From Saccharomyces uvarum (lineage: Eukaryota > Ascomycota > Saccharomycetes > Saccharomycetales > Saccharomycetaceae), in assembly GCA_947243795.1 (NCBI GenBank), contig OX365940.1:186001-250000 (forward strand): a DNA stretch of 64,000 bases, in the 5' to 3' direction. Of the stretch, positions 57,018 to 64,000 are shown piece by piece (within the stretch, counting starts at the first letter, position 1; every line of letters starts with the position of its first letter). Made by a program: the position numbers and the translations under genes. The notes beneath the pieces are model-generated. The model was given only the letters and a program-made list of their open reading frames with translations, was not told the origin of the DNA and searched no databases.

Positions 57018-59123
57018 TTAGTAGACTTGTTGTTGAGATTCATTATCATTTGCGATGTTCGTTTCCATGAATTGTTGTTGTTGATTAGCCAGTTTTCTTT
57101 CTTGCCTACCCTTTTTCATAACTTGTTTCAAAGCGGCACTATCTAGCGGGTCCAACAATTCAAAAGAGCATAATAAACCTTCACTGACGCTCATTACAGC
57201 CCCCCAATTATCGAATTCCCCACAATAGTTTGGTGCAGAAAATACTGTGACTAAACTTCTATCATTGAAAAATTCGTAACCATCCTCTACAACCATGTGA
57301 GCTCTACAAACTAAATCAAACCCGAATTTGTTCAAAAATTTGTTAATAGCTACTTTATTATAACAGTAACTTACACCACGTTCGTTATCTTCCCATTCAT
57401 TAGGTGAATCTGTTGGATCAGACCATAAGAGATCATTGATTAAACCAAAATCAGGTACATCAGTGGGTCTAACAACATGTCTAATTTCATCCATTGAGTT
57501 TAAAACAGGCGATAATCCACCATGAACACAAAAAATCTTCCCTGCAACAATGGCAGCTAACGGCAATGTATTGAAAGTGTCAATGAAAGTTTTCCAGATC
57601 TTGATATTACAACGACGCTTACACTCATCATAAAATCCATAGACTCTTGTGACATTGGCACATTCGTGGTTGCCTCTTAATAAAAAGAAATTTTCTGGGT
57701 ATTTTATTTTGTAGCAAAACAACAGCAGTATTGTTTCGAGCGATTGTTTACCACGGTCTACATAATCACCCAGGAAAAGATAATTTGAAGATGGCGGAAA
57801 GCCGCATTTGGTGAAAAGTCTTAAAAGATCACCATATTGACCGTGAACGTCGCCCACAATTTTTACAGGAGGTGATAGCTCTAATAACGAGGGTTGAGAA
57901 AGGAAAATTTCGCGGGCTTTGATGCAAATTTGTAGGATTTCATTATTTTTCAAGCAGACGTTCTTAGTTCTCTTAGCCGCATAACCTGCGTCTAGTAATT
58001 TTTGAATGGTTTCATCAATATCGATTGGTTTTTTGAATTTTTTGGTGGAATTCTTATTTGCGGAGGAATGCATTATATCGTCGAAATCTTCATTCAACAG
58101 GGCACTCGGTTCGTTTTTGTTATTTGTGGCATTATTATAGTTGTCATTAGTATTTTCTATCGACGTATCGGCGTCGTTCAATTGGGATGAGTTTTCAATA
58201 TCGCCGTCATGATTGAGTAGCTGACTTGGGTAAACATCACGGCTTGAATGGTGATTCAAAGAGGAGGCTGAATTAGAGGAGAAGTATTCGCCGGAATGGT
58301 CCATTAGTTTGGATAATCCTGGGGAATTTAATGGAGTGCTGTAAGCAGTGTTACCATCCGAGCCAAATGAAGATTTCCTACTGTGTAATGAGGAAGCGTG
58401 TGAGTTTGACCGGGTTAATGCCTGTACCAAATAACTTTCCTGATTGTTAGAAGATGAAGATCCGTTGTTGTTATTATTATCGTCATGAGTTACATCTGAT
58501 TTTCTTCTTGACATCGAACTGCTTCTTATACTAGAGGGACGAGAATTTGAAGACTTGGAAAACTTTTTTGTATGTGTTGTTTCGTTGTCTTTATCATCAT
58601 TATCATCATCTGTTAAGGCGTTTTCATAATATGTGGAGGAATATGGAGGTTTATGCTTAGATACATGCGTACTGCTGTTATTTGTTTTTAATATAGGTGA
58701 TTTAGGTGCCATTTGGATCATCGAAGGTGGTAGATCGGAAGCGGCCTTCGTATTATAGCTCGACCTTCTTGAAGTAGAAGGTCTCTTCGTCGAAGAAGAC
58801 GAAGGAGTAGTTAACAACTCACTTTGAGAATTCGAGTGCGAATATGAACGAGGGGGGAGATGGTGATGACTCGTATGTGAGCTATGTCGTTGATGGTTAA
58901 CTTCAAGGTTTGACTTGGATGGAGTGGGGGGATCGGCGACATTTGAAGTAGTATTCGTAGTCGACGATGAAGGAAGAGATCGTCTTGATTTTGAAGATTT
59001 GTTTGATTTCGCAGACTTCACAGAATGAGACGTGTCAGTTCTAGAGACTTGAGGCCGGGGATTTCTCGAGGAGGAGCTTGAACGTGAATCCTTCTTAGAG
59101 GATTTTGAGCTTAAGTTACCCAT
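57018..59123 (-). CDS. PPZ1: Ppz1, Ser/Thr protein phosphatase Z
   Basis: 701 codons (S. cerevisiae 692). The N-terminus [12 protein letters not shown] has the Gly2 and Ser6 pattern for N-myristoylation. The first ~370 residues are Ser/Asn/His-rich and disordered. The PP1-like catalytic domain (about 380-680) has all metal and catalytic motifs: [21 protein letters not shown], and HGGLSP, plus [13 protein letters not shown]. Ppz1 regulates K+ and pH homeostasis via Trk1/2 and Ena1, and is inhibited by Hal3 and Vhs3. The C-terminal tail is Gln-rich. Confidence 0.98.
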   Translation of the reverse strand: MGNLSSKSSKKDSRSSSSSRNPRPQVSRTDTSHSVKSAKSNKSSKSRRSLPSSSTTNTTSNVADPPTPSKSNLEVNHQRHSSHTSHHHLPPRSYSHSNSQSELLTTPSSSSTKRPSTSRRSSYNTKAASDLPPSMIQMAPKSPILKTNNSSTHVSKHKPPYSSTYYENALTDDDNDDKDNETTHTKKFSKSSNSRPSSIRSSSMSRRKSDVTHDDNNNNNGSSSSNNQESYLVQALTRSNSHASSLHSRKSSFGSDGNTAYSTPLNSPGLSKLMDHSGEYFSSNSASSLNHHSSRDVYPSQLLNHDGDIENSSQLNDADTSIENTNDNYNNATNNKNEPSALLNEDFDDIMHSSANKNSTKKFKKPIDIDETIQKLLDAGYAAKRTKNVCLKNNEILQICIKAREIFLSQPSLLELSPPVKIVGDVHGQYGDLLRLFTKCGFPPSSNYLFLGDYVDRGKQSLETILLLFCYKIKYPENFFLLRGNHECANVTRVYGFYDECKRRCNIKIWKTFIDTFNTLPLAAIVAGKIFCVHGGLSPVLNSMDEIRHVVRPTDVPDFGLINDLLWSDPTDSPNEWEDNERGVSYCYNKVAINKFLNKFGFDLVCRAHMVVEDGYEFFNDRSLVTVFSAPNYCGEFDNWGAVMSVSEGLLCSFELLDPLDSAALKQVMKKGRQERKLANQQQQFMETNIANDNESQQQVY

Positions 59124-59591
59124 TTTAAGAAACGAAGGAAAGGTGTGCAGGAGGGTTGGCAGTTTTTTGTTCTAGGACAAATTTTCCAGGGAAAAGAAGG
59201 GAGTATAACGAAAAGATAGAAATAAAACAATAAAAAAAGTATAATCAAATGTATTTCAGAGAGGTACTTTTTTATATAATCTTAATATTTAACTTGAGAG
59301 AGAAAAGATGTAACTTGTATTGCCAAAACAAAACAAACGAAGAACGAAGGGCTGATGTGCTATGCTTTTATGTTCCTTACGTGTCAATGATTTATGAACG
59401 AAAAAAGATTAGCAGAAGTAAAAGAGATCTACAATAATCGTTTTCATTTTTTTTTTTTTCCATTAATTTATACTTTATCCTTTTAAAAATAGCTCGGTCA
59501 CTCTAAACGAAGGGTTGAAATATGTATTTATATATATATTTATGTATATATATATATATATGGGATGAGCCTGGAAGTACATGATATGTAT
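59124..59591. promoter_or_regulatory. PPZ1 promoter and TAF11 3' flank
   Basis: 468 bases. It includes a pure TA-rich run (59521-59561, TATATATA type) at the TAF11 3' side, a T-run at 59448-59459, and A-rich sequence close to PPZ1. No gene seen; the frame 59249-59437 has no conserved features. Confidence 0.55.
59521..59561. repeat. TA-rich low-complexity run
   Basis: TATGTATTTATATATATATT and following TATATATATATATATA, an AT dinucleotide tract next to the TAF11 3' end, consistent with a polyadenylation efficiency element on the minus strand. Confidence 0.8.
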
Positions 59592-60632
59592 CTACCTGAA
59601 CATAGAGCCCTGCCCTTCACCTTGAGTCCTCCAGTAGGATTTGGGCAGGGTGTCAGACTGTAGACGGTACAGTCTCCACGCTTCACGGATGTGCTCGGGC
59701 AAGATGGGGCTATTGTTGTATTTTTCGATGCTCACGTCCAGCTTATTGAACTGGATAACAAGCTTGTTGTATTGTTCAATAAGTTGCAGCTTCAAGTCCT
59801 GGGAATGGTGGTCCGACTGCTGTAGGGATTTGGACTGTAACAATGAGTTACCCAATGTGGTTTCGTGCTTGTCCACTTCCTCATCGTCATAGTAAACATC
59901 GGGCTCGTCTTCGGGCACGCTATCGGATTGGTAGTCTTGTTTGTATTGCTGGTTCTCTATGATGGCAAAGGTCAATTTTTTCAGGTACTTTTTCAATTTG
60001 TAGCCTATTTTGGTCCTCTTGTCAAACTCTATGCACATTTGGCTTGTCAACCATTTATTCTTCACCACCATGGCCAGTTCAATTATCTCGCCTGCATATA
60101 TCTTCCCTATGGCTTGCAAAAGGACACGAATGTTTTCGCTTATGGTTTGGTTAGTAACTGTGCCGGCCAGTTTTTTCACCTGGGTTTTGTTTAGGGATGT
60201 TCTGTGGAAAACCTCGAAGCGATTGGTTTGATCTTTATCTAGATTGGTCACCAAAAGTTTGAACTGTTCGTCCTGTGGGAGCCTTTCGTCGCTATCGTCG
60301 CTGCCATTGGGGTTTTCACGATTGTTATTTTTCGCTTGCATTTGTAAGATGTCCTGTGGGAAGATTAGATTTTCGGGAACCTTATTAATGGAGTCCGCAT
60401 CTTGCTGGCTTATCTTGGCTTTCTTGTATTTGTATTTCGGGTATTTGTTCAATTGGCTGTCCATCGGCACGCCACCGGTTCTCAAGCTTTGCAGTTTCCA
60501 CGTCACGTAGTCTTGGTCTTCACTGATGACTTGGTCAATCATTTGCTTTGTTGAGAAGTAGTTGGCTATGGTCAGTATGGGGGGATAGTTCACCTTGGGA
60601 ATGATGTCCAGAGGACCTTGAGGTTCATTCAT
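59592..60632 (-). CDS. TAF11: Taf11, TFIID histone-fold subunit
   Basis: 346 codons from the ATG at 60632 (MNEPQGPLDIIPKVNYPP), exactly the S. cerevisiae length; the frame is open for 15 codons upstream, which look unconserved. Taf11 (TAF40) pairs with Taf13 in TFIID and contacts TBP/TFIIA. The histone fold lies at about residues 138-230: FEVFHRTSLNKTQVKKLAGTVTNQTISENIRVLLQAIGKIYAGEIIELAMVVK. The N-terminal half is charged and divergent; an acidic insert DSVPEDEPDVYYDDEEVD follows the fold, and the C-terminus LPEHIREAWRLYRLQ is conserved. Confidence 0.96.
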   Translation of the reverse strand: MNEPQGPLDIIPKVNYPPILTIANYFSTKQMIDQVISEDQDYVTWKLQSLRTGGVPMDSQLNKYPKYKYKKAKISQQDADSINKVPENLIFPQDILQMQAKNNNRENPNGSDDSDERLPQDEQFKLLVTNLDKDQTNRFEVFHRTSLNKTQVKKLAGTVTNQTISENIRVLLQAIGKIYAGEIIELAMVVKNKWLTSQMCIEFDKRTKIGYKLKKYLKKLTFAIIENQQYKQDYQSDSVPEDEPDVYYDDEEVDKHETTLGNSLLQSKSLQQSDHHSQDLKLQLIEQYNKLVIQFNKLDVSIEKYNNSPILPEHIREAWRLYRLQSDTLPKSYWRTQGEGQGSMFR

Positions 60633-60838
60633 AGTGGGCCCGGTCAGTGCGGTTGTAGTTTGGCCTATATGTCTCACTTGTCTAGCTATTTACTTACACA
60701 TGCATGTTTTCGTAATTTTTTCACTTTTTACCTTTTTCAGCTTTAAGAGTTCTGAAAAAGAAGAAAAAAAACTTGACGATGACTTGGGCAGAGATGGGGC
60801 TTGAAAGGGCCAAGAAACGAAGGCACTACGAACCCACC

Positions 60839-61675
60839 ATGGAGGCCAACGAGGCAGCTAGCAAAGAACAAGAATACGTGCACAACGTGTACAATGAGAT
60901 AGCGCCGCATTTTTCGCAGACCAGATATAAGCCATGGCCCATAGTGACGCAGTTCTTACAGACCCGTGCCATGGGAGCCATCGGCATCGACGTCGGCTGT
61001 GGCAACGGCAAGTACCTCGGAGTGAACCCCAACGTATATATGATCGGGTCGGACCGCTCGGATGGGCTCATCGAGTGCGCCAGGGGCATAGACCCGGCCT
61101 ACAACCTGCTGGTGGCGGACGGGTTGAACCTACCGCACAGGGACGGTACGTTCGACTTCGCCATCTCGATTGCTGTGGTACATCACTGGTCCACGAGGGA
61201 GAGGCGTGTTGAGGTGGTCAGACACGTTTTGTCAAAGCTGTGCCGGGGCGGCCAGGCGCTTATCTACTGCTGGGCCCTAGAGCAGGGCAGCTCTCGTAGA
61301 GGCTACCACGAGGGAATGGAGCAGGATGTCTTTGTCCCCTGGGTTCTCCCCAAGGACAAGCCCAAACTTACGCCAGCTGCCAAGGCTAAGGCCAAAGCCA
61401 AGCCAGACTTAGCCAACATTCCGCCCAGGGAGCGCGCCCAGTACCTGCAGCGTTGGAGGGACGATCAACAGCGCAGCAAGGAGCTCAGCGACGACGGCGA
61501 TGATAAGCTCCAGCAAGACCAGGACCAGGACCAGGACCAGGAAGAGGTGAAGTACCGCTACTATCACTTATATCGGGAGGGCGAGCTAGCAGAGGATTGC
61601 CGCCAAGCTGGCGCCACCGTGCAAAGTGAGGGCTACGAGCGCGACAACTGGTGGGTGGTGGCCCAGAAGAAGTGA
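60839..61675 (+). CDS. TRM9: Trm9, tRNA wobble-uridine carboxymethyl methyltransferase
   Basis: 278 codons from the ATG at 60839 (MEANEAASKEQEYVHNVYNEI), next to the S. cerevisiae length of 279. Trm9 with Trm112 completes mcm5U and mcm5s2U at U34 of tRNA-Arg and tRNA-Glu. The SAM site is IGIDVGCGNGKYLG; SDRSDGLIECARG and AVVHHWSTRERRVEV follow as class I methyltransferase motifs. The C-terminal conserved piece is KYRYYHLYREGELAEDC. A variable linker has KAKAKAKPD and a QDQDQDQDQ repeat. In-frame ATGs at 60779 and 60794 could extend the N-terminus by 20 or 15 residues; these are not in the known protein. Codon third positions are extremely GC-rich. Confidence 0.96.
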   Translation: MEANEAASKEQEYVHNVYNEIAPHFSQTRYKPWPIVTQFLQTRAMGAIGIDVGCGNGKYLGVNPNVYMIGSDRSDGLIECARGIDPAYNLLVADGLNLPHRDGTFDFAISIAVVHHWSTRERRVEVVRHVLSKLCRGGQALIYCWALEQGSSRRGYHEGMEQDVFVPWVLPKDKPKLTPAAKAKAKAKPDLANIPPRERAQYLQRWRDDQQRSKELSDDGDDKLQQDQDQDQDQEEVKYRYYHLYREGELAEDCRQAGATVQSEGYERDNWWVVAQKK

Positions 61676-61759
61676 AAGGTGGTATATAGATAGACAGGCG
61701 TAGATGTAGCTGTAGGCGTAGTGGTAGAGGTATGTAGTAGTGTTGCAGTGTAACCCAGG

Positions 61760-63523
61760 ATGCCAGTAGTCAGTTACGAGGGTAGCGAGTTTCACCTCTC
61801 GCACACCGAGGAGGACAAATTGAACGAGTTCCAGGTCATCACGGATTTCCCCCCAGACGACTTGCCGGACGTGGTGAGGCTGTTAAGGAACCACGGTTGG
61901 CAGCTGGAGCCCGCATTGAGCAGGTATTTCGACGGAGAGTGGAGGGATGGCTCCGAGGAGGGGATGGGAGAGCCCACGGCCACGGCCACGCCCATGGCAG
62001 AGGAGTTGGCGTGGACTCCGCCCGTGTTGGGTCCCAGGCCCCTGCCATTTACAGCGGCATTGCCCGTAGTCAGACCATTGCCAGCGAGCTTCCGTCACGA
62101 TTTTAGAACCATTGGGCTGAACGGGCCCTCCAATACCGTATGGTCCATGTTCGAGTCCTTCAGTTACAACGGCAATCCCTTTCTTTTCGTTTTGCTGTTG
62201 ATCCCACGGATAATCAACAGGCTCTCTGCCACCATATTTACGTTTATTTGCACTCTGTTGTCTTTGCATTCGATTGGCAGTGACAGCAATGCAGGCAGGC
62301 CCAAGATCTCCAAAGTCCCCAAAGCGCCCACAAGAGAAACGCACATCCCCGTTTCTGAAATACTGGGCGACGCTAAGGACGTCGACGAATTTTGCCAGTT
62401 GAAAAGTTTTGATCCGGATATTTCCTTCAATGAGGTACTACGCATTGCGAAGGAGGAGTTCAAGTTCGTATTGCTCATCCTAGTGGGCAATACGTGCGAC
62501 GCCGACACTGAAGTCGTGGATGTTAACTCCAAGCTACTATTGAAGAAAATCCTGCTGAACAAAAAGACTTTGCAGTACCTGCACAAGATCGATGATGACC
62601 TGGTCATATACTTGAAGTGCGTCCACGAGCTGGAGCCTTGGTTGATCGCTCAGCAATTGGAGGTCAGAAACACCCCGGAGATCTTTCTCATTGCTAACGT
62701 CTCCAACAAGATTTCCCATTCAGAGAACGTGCCCTTGCAAAGACTCTCCGTTCTGGGCAAACTGAAGATCAACTCGCTGAACAAGTTCATGCAGTCGTTG
62801 GCCAATGTGGTGGAAAGATACAGCCCAGAATTGATTGTTAATAGAACTGAAATGAATGAGCTACGCATGTCAAGAGAAATCAAAAAATTACAGGAGGACG
62901 CATACATGAAATCGTTGGAAATGGACAGACTCAAAGCCGTGGAAAGGGAAAAAAGCTTGAAGCTGATCCAAGACTTGAAATTGGACGCAACTTGCCACCA
63001 ACTAAACTGGTTAAAGGCGTGCATTGACGAACTCCAGCCTTTGGATACAGCGGCAAAGCAGACGACCCTGCAGTTCAGAACCTCCAGCGGCAAGAGGTTC
63101 GTTAAGAAGTTCCCCTCCATGACCACGCTTTACCAAATCTACCAATCCATCGGGTGTCACATATACCTCGAAGTATACTCTAGTGACCCCGCACAATGGG
63201 CCAGCGCCCTCCAGGAAAAGATCAGCCAGTTGGCCGCAGACGCTGCCGTGCTCTGCTTCAAGGACGAGCAACCCGATACAAGCACCGCAGCTACCATCGA
63301 AGGGCTCGGCGACATCATCAGCAACGAGCTTGCTTCCTTCGATCTCGAACAAGGCAAACTCCATTTCGACTTCGAACTGGTGTCGCCCTACCCCAAGTAC
63401 ACCGTGCATCCCGACGAAAAGCTTTCGGTGGACCAGGTGCCGCAACTATGGCCGAACGGCAGTCTTCTGGTTGAAGCTCTCGTTGAAGAAGAAGACGATG
63501 ACGACGGCGACGCCGACGAATAA
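61760..63523 (+). CDS. UBX2: Ubx2/Sel1, membrane UBX protein recruiting Cdc48
   Basis: 587 codons (S. cerevisiae 584). Ubx2 anchors Cdc48 at the ER for ERAD and at the outer mitochondrial membrane for mitoTAD. The N-terminal UBA domain (about 12-60) has FPPDDLPDVVRLLRNHGWQLEPALSRYFDGEW. A membrane hairpin lies near 137-172 (GNPFLFVLLLIPRIINRL and ATIFTFICTLLSLHS), then a UAS/thioredoxin-like domain (FKFVLLILVGN...LKCVHELEPW), a coiled coil (REIKKLQEDAYMKSLEMDRLKAVERE), and the C-terminal UBX domain (about 430-575) with LQFRTSSGKRFVKKFPSMTTLYQIYQSIG and YPKYTVHPDEKLSVDQVPQLWPNGSLLVEAL. The acidic tail is DDDDGDADE. Confidence 0.97.
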   Translation: MPVVSYEGSEFHLSHTEEDKLNEFQVITDFPPDDLPDVVRLLRNHGWQLEPALSRYFDGEWRDGSEEGMGEPTATATPMAEELAWTPPVLGPRPLPFTAALPVVRPLPASFRHDFRTIGLNGPSNTVWSMFESFSYNGNPFLFVLLLIPRIINRLSATIFTFICTLLSLHSIGSDSNAGRPKISKVPKAPTRETHIPVSEILGDAKDVDEFCQLKSFDPDISFNEVLRIAKEEFKFVLLILVGNTCDADTEVVDVNSKLLLKKILLNKKTLQYLHKIDDDLVIYLKCVHELEPWLIAQQLEVRNTPEIFLIANVSNKISHSENVPLQRLSVLGKLKINSLNKFMQSLANVVERYSPELIVNRTEMNELRMSREIKKLQEDAYMKSLEMDRLKAVEREKSLKLIQDLKLDATCHQLNWLKACIDELQPLDTAAKQTTLQFRTSSGKRFVKKFPSMTTLYQIYQSIGCHIYLEVYSSDPAQWASALQEKISQLAADAAVLCFKDEQPDTSTAATIEGLGDIISNELASFDLEQGKLHFDFELVSPYPKYTVHPDEKLSVDQVPQLWPNGSLLVEALVEEEDDDDGDADE

Positions 63524-63725
63524 TGATCTGCTCTTACGTACAAAATGACAAACGCGTATAAAGAATTCCTAAAGTTTACTTTTTTTATTTTTTTGTCTCT
63601 ACTCTCTCGTCTCCCTAACGATTTTGGCCAACTGTTAGTTATTACGTGTTATATCTTTGTCATAGACTGGGGCTACGTTTATAGTTGTATATCTCAGTTG
63701 ATCTCATAAGCAAACACAAGAAAGG
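63524..63725. other. UBX2-ERV25 intergenic
   Basis: 202 bases, T-rich UBX2 3' end, then the ERV25 promoter. No special site recognised. Confidence 0.5.
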
Positions 63726-64000
63726 ATGCAGGTGTTACAATTTTTGTTGGCCGCTTTGGTCTCCTTGGTGGTGGCCGTACAGGGTTTGCATTTCGACATT
63801 GCAGCATCTACAAGCCCAGAGCTGGTTTGTATTCGTGATTTCGTCACCGAGGGCCAATTGGTCGTCGTGGACGTCCACTCCGATGGTTCTGTTGGGGATG
63901 GGCAGAAATTAAACCTTTTCGTTCGTGATTCTGTTGGAAACGAGTACCGCAGAAAGAGGGACTTTGCAGGTGAAGTCCGTGTTGCCTTCACCGCCCCATC
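63726..64000 (+). CDS. ERV25: Erv25, p24 cargo receptor (3' end cut by window)
   Basis: The ATG at 63726 opens a frame that runs off the right edge (91 whole codons). A signal peptide is visible ([20 protein letters not shown], cleavage near residue 20), followed by the start of the GOLD domain ([20 protein letters not shown]). Erv25 forms the p24 complex with Emp24 for COPII/COPI cargo sorting between ER and Golgi. The membrane helix and the dilysine-type tail are outside the window. Confidence 0.96.
   Translation, partial: MQVLQFLLAALVSLVVAVQGLHFDIAASTSPELVCIRDFVTEGQLVVVDVHSDGSVGDGQKLNLFVRDSVGNEYRRKRDFAGEVRVAFTAP

Noticed and set aside
56262-57146. Several small frames in the PSP2-PPZ1 gap
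   Set aside because: They translate T-rich 3' UTR sequence into F/L/Y-rich strings without conserved blocks.
60839-61675. Horizontal transfer of TRM9 because of its GC-rich codons
   Set aside because: The protein is clearly the Saccharomyces orthologue in its conserved place, and the GC rise extends into UBX2, so biased conversion is more likely.
1-64000. CRISPR arrays, prophage, secretion or toxin systems
   Set aside because: This is a eukaryotic nuclear chromosome; no regularly spaced direct repeats of CRISPR type and no viral or bacterial gene block were seen.

Overview
The window is yeast nuclear DNA from the genus Saccharomyces. Thirty-six protein genes and two tRNA genes lie in the same order and orientation as I remember for the left arm of Saccharomyces cerevisiae chromosome XIII, from SUR7 (cut at the left edge) to ERV25 (cut at the right edge). 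Protein lengths match S. cerevisiae closely, but residues differ in nearly every protein, even in very conserved ones such as Tsa1 and Rps18. I infer a sister species of the S. cerevisiae complex rather than S. cerevisiae itself. Which species (for example S. uvarum, S. eubayanus, S. arboricola, S. mikatae or S. kudriavzevii) I cannot decide without an alignment. All comparisons with S. cerevisiae are from memory.

Layout. 1-12.7 kb: SUR7, GAL80, AIM32, RSE1, GSF2, PRM6, PRP39. 12.7-13.8 kb: tRNA-Gly(GCC) with an old delta LTR upstream of it. 13.8-23.6 kb: RRN11, CAT2, VPS71, an intron-bearing tRNA-Pro(UGG), YMD8, YML037C and the spliced CGI121. 23.7-40 kb: AMD1, the alternatively spliced SRC1, RAD52, NDC1, RCF1, USA1, TSA1, YOX1. 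40-44 kb: the spliced ribosomal genes RPS18B, YML6 (mitochondrial) and RPS17A, two of them with paired Rap1 sites. 44.4-64 kb: NSE5, APT1, UNG1, YML020W, OST6, YML018C, PSP2 (with a 4-nt first exon), PPZ1, TAF11, TRM9, UBX2, ERV25.

Six spliced protein genes were resolved by eye (CGI121, SRC1, RPS18B, YML6, RPS17A, PSP2); each has a GTATGT-type or GTGAGT 5' splice site, and all but PSP2 have a TACTAAC branch point. The genes are independent housekeeping and regulatory units, not an operon or pathway cluster. Recurrent themes are RNA metabolism, nuclear envelope and genome maintenance, ER protein quality control and metabolism or stress.

I found no CRISPR array, virus, intact transposon or gene cluster that looks new. 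The points most worth a second look are the overlapping splice sites in SRC1 with two open downstream frames, the 4-nt PSP2 exon, an ECB-plus-homeodomain site in front of YOX1, paired URS1 sites in front of CAT2, Tbf1-like site groups, a strong GC hump over TRM9/UBX2, and an unexplained coding-like stretch between OST6 and YML018C.
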